From NCBI GenBank assembly GCA_937901895.1, contig CALGTD010000042.1, positions 1-64,000 on the forward strand: a DNA stretch of 64,000 nucleotides, in the 5' to 3' direction. The notes under the pieces are model-generated. The model did no database searches. It saw only the letters and a program-made list of their open reading frames with translations, and was not told the DNA's origin. This stretch comes from an uncultured Spartobacteria bacterium. Its GTDB lineage: Bacteria > Verrucomicrobiota > Verrucomicrobiia > Chthoniobacterales > JAATET01. The position numbers and the translations under genes were made by a program. Below, in pieces: positions 63,951 to 64,000 of the stretch (its first letter is position 1; each line of letters begins with the position of its first letter).

Positions 63951-64000
63951 TCTTCTTCCCACGACGGAACGGCCGACAACAAGTCGAGACCAACCGAAGT

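Overview
The window is a dense, GC-rich bacterial chromosomal segment that looks like Verrucomicrobiota. The grounds are an autotransporter-associated beta-strand protein with a PEP-CTERM anchor, a 34-residue basic AURKAIP1/COX24-like microprotein, an MqnD futalosine-pathway menaquinone enzyme, secreted NHL, ASH-like and jelly-roll-like proteins, and several initiation regions that look leaderless. I see no CRISPR array, insertion sequence, prophage, tRNA or rRNA gene inside the window. The right edge does carry an A/T-rich promoter of the kind that precedes stable RNA operons.

Layout, left to right. Positions 1-8.3 kb hold a cut-off fused-MFS/spermidine-synthase-type membrane protein, a TauE/SafE exporter, an NfeD protease, the dnaG-rpoD pair (RpoD has a very basic histone H1-like N-terminal extension), a membrane protein plus periplasmic DUF3106-like pair, and an L,D-transpeptidase. 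Positions 8.4-17.4 kb hold an ASH-like surface protein, gnd, and a compact lipid-decoration locus: a halogenase-fold flavoprotein, a lipoprotein, an LPG-synthase-type membrane protein, PlsC, GT2, a NodB deacetylase and an LpxL-type acyltransferase. That set resembles the accessory genes of flexirubin/aryl-polyene clusters, but no ketosynthase or acyl carrier protein is present. Positions 17.4-22.6 kb hold a repeat-bearing intergenic region, the PEP-CTERM protein, a sugar nucleotidyltransferase and a NarL-type two-component system. Positions 22.6-29.6 kb hold hisS-aspS-apaG, a rhodanese and alaS.

Positions 29.7-41.9 kb hold a secreted protein with a Leu-rich insert, YebC, class II and class I fructose-bisphosphate aldolases flanking a HAD phosphatase, a broken NHL-repeat gene, a Nudix hydrolase, a GT4, a lipoprotein, mnmE, pyrD and mqnD. 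Positions 42.0-47.9 kb form a minus-strand operon: DUF2062, an unusual membrane-anchored GspE-type ATPase, CvpA, hisG, the 34-aa protein and a TPR protein. Positions 48.0-54.6 kb hold an OmpA/TonB-like protein, glnD, a START-like protein and a large secreted protein with an H/R/G-rich tail. Positions 54.7-63.8 kb hold rpmI-rplT-pheS-pheT with two intercistronic hairpins, carA-FHA, an HNH nuclease and a coiled-coil/TPR protein.

Most genes are housekeeping (replication, transcription, aminoacylation, nucleotide and histidine synthesis, nitrogen sensing). The parts that reward a second look are the lipid locus, the fused GspE, the basic RpoD tail, the decayed NHL gene and its shared C-terminal module, the short or absent 5' leaders, and the hairpins inside the ribosomal-protein/pheST operon. 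Family names come from reading the sequence by eye; no database search was run.
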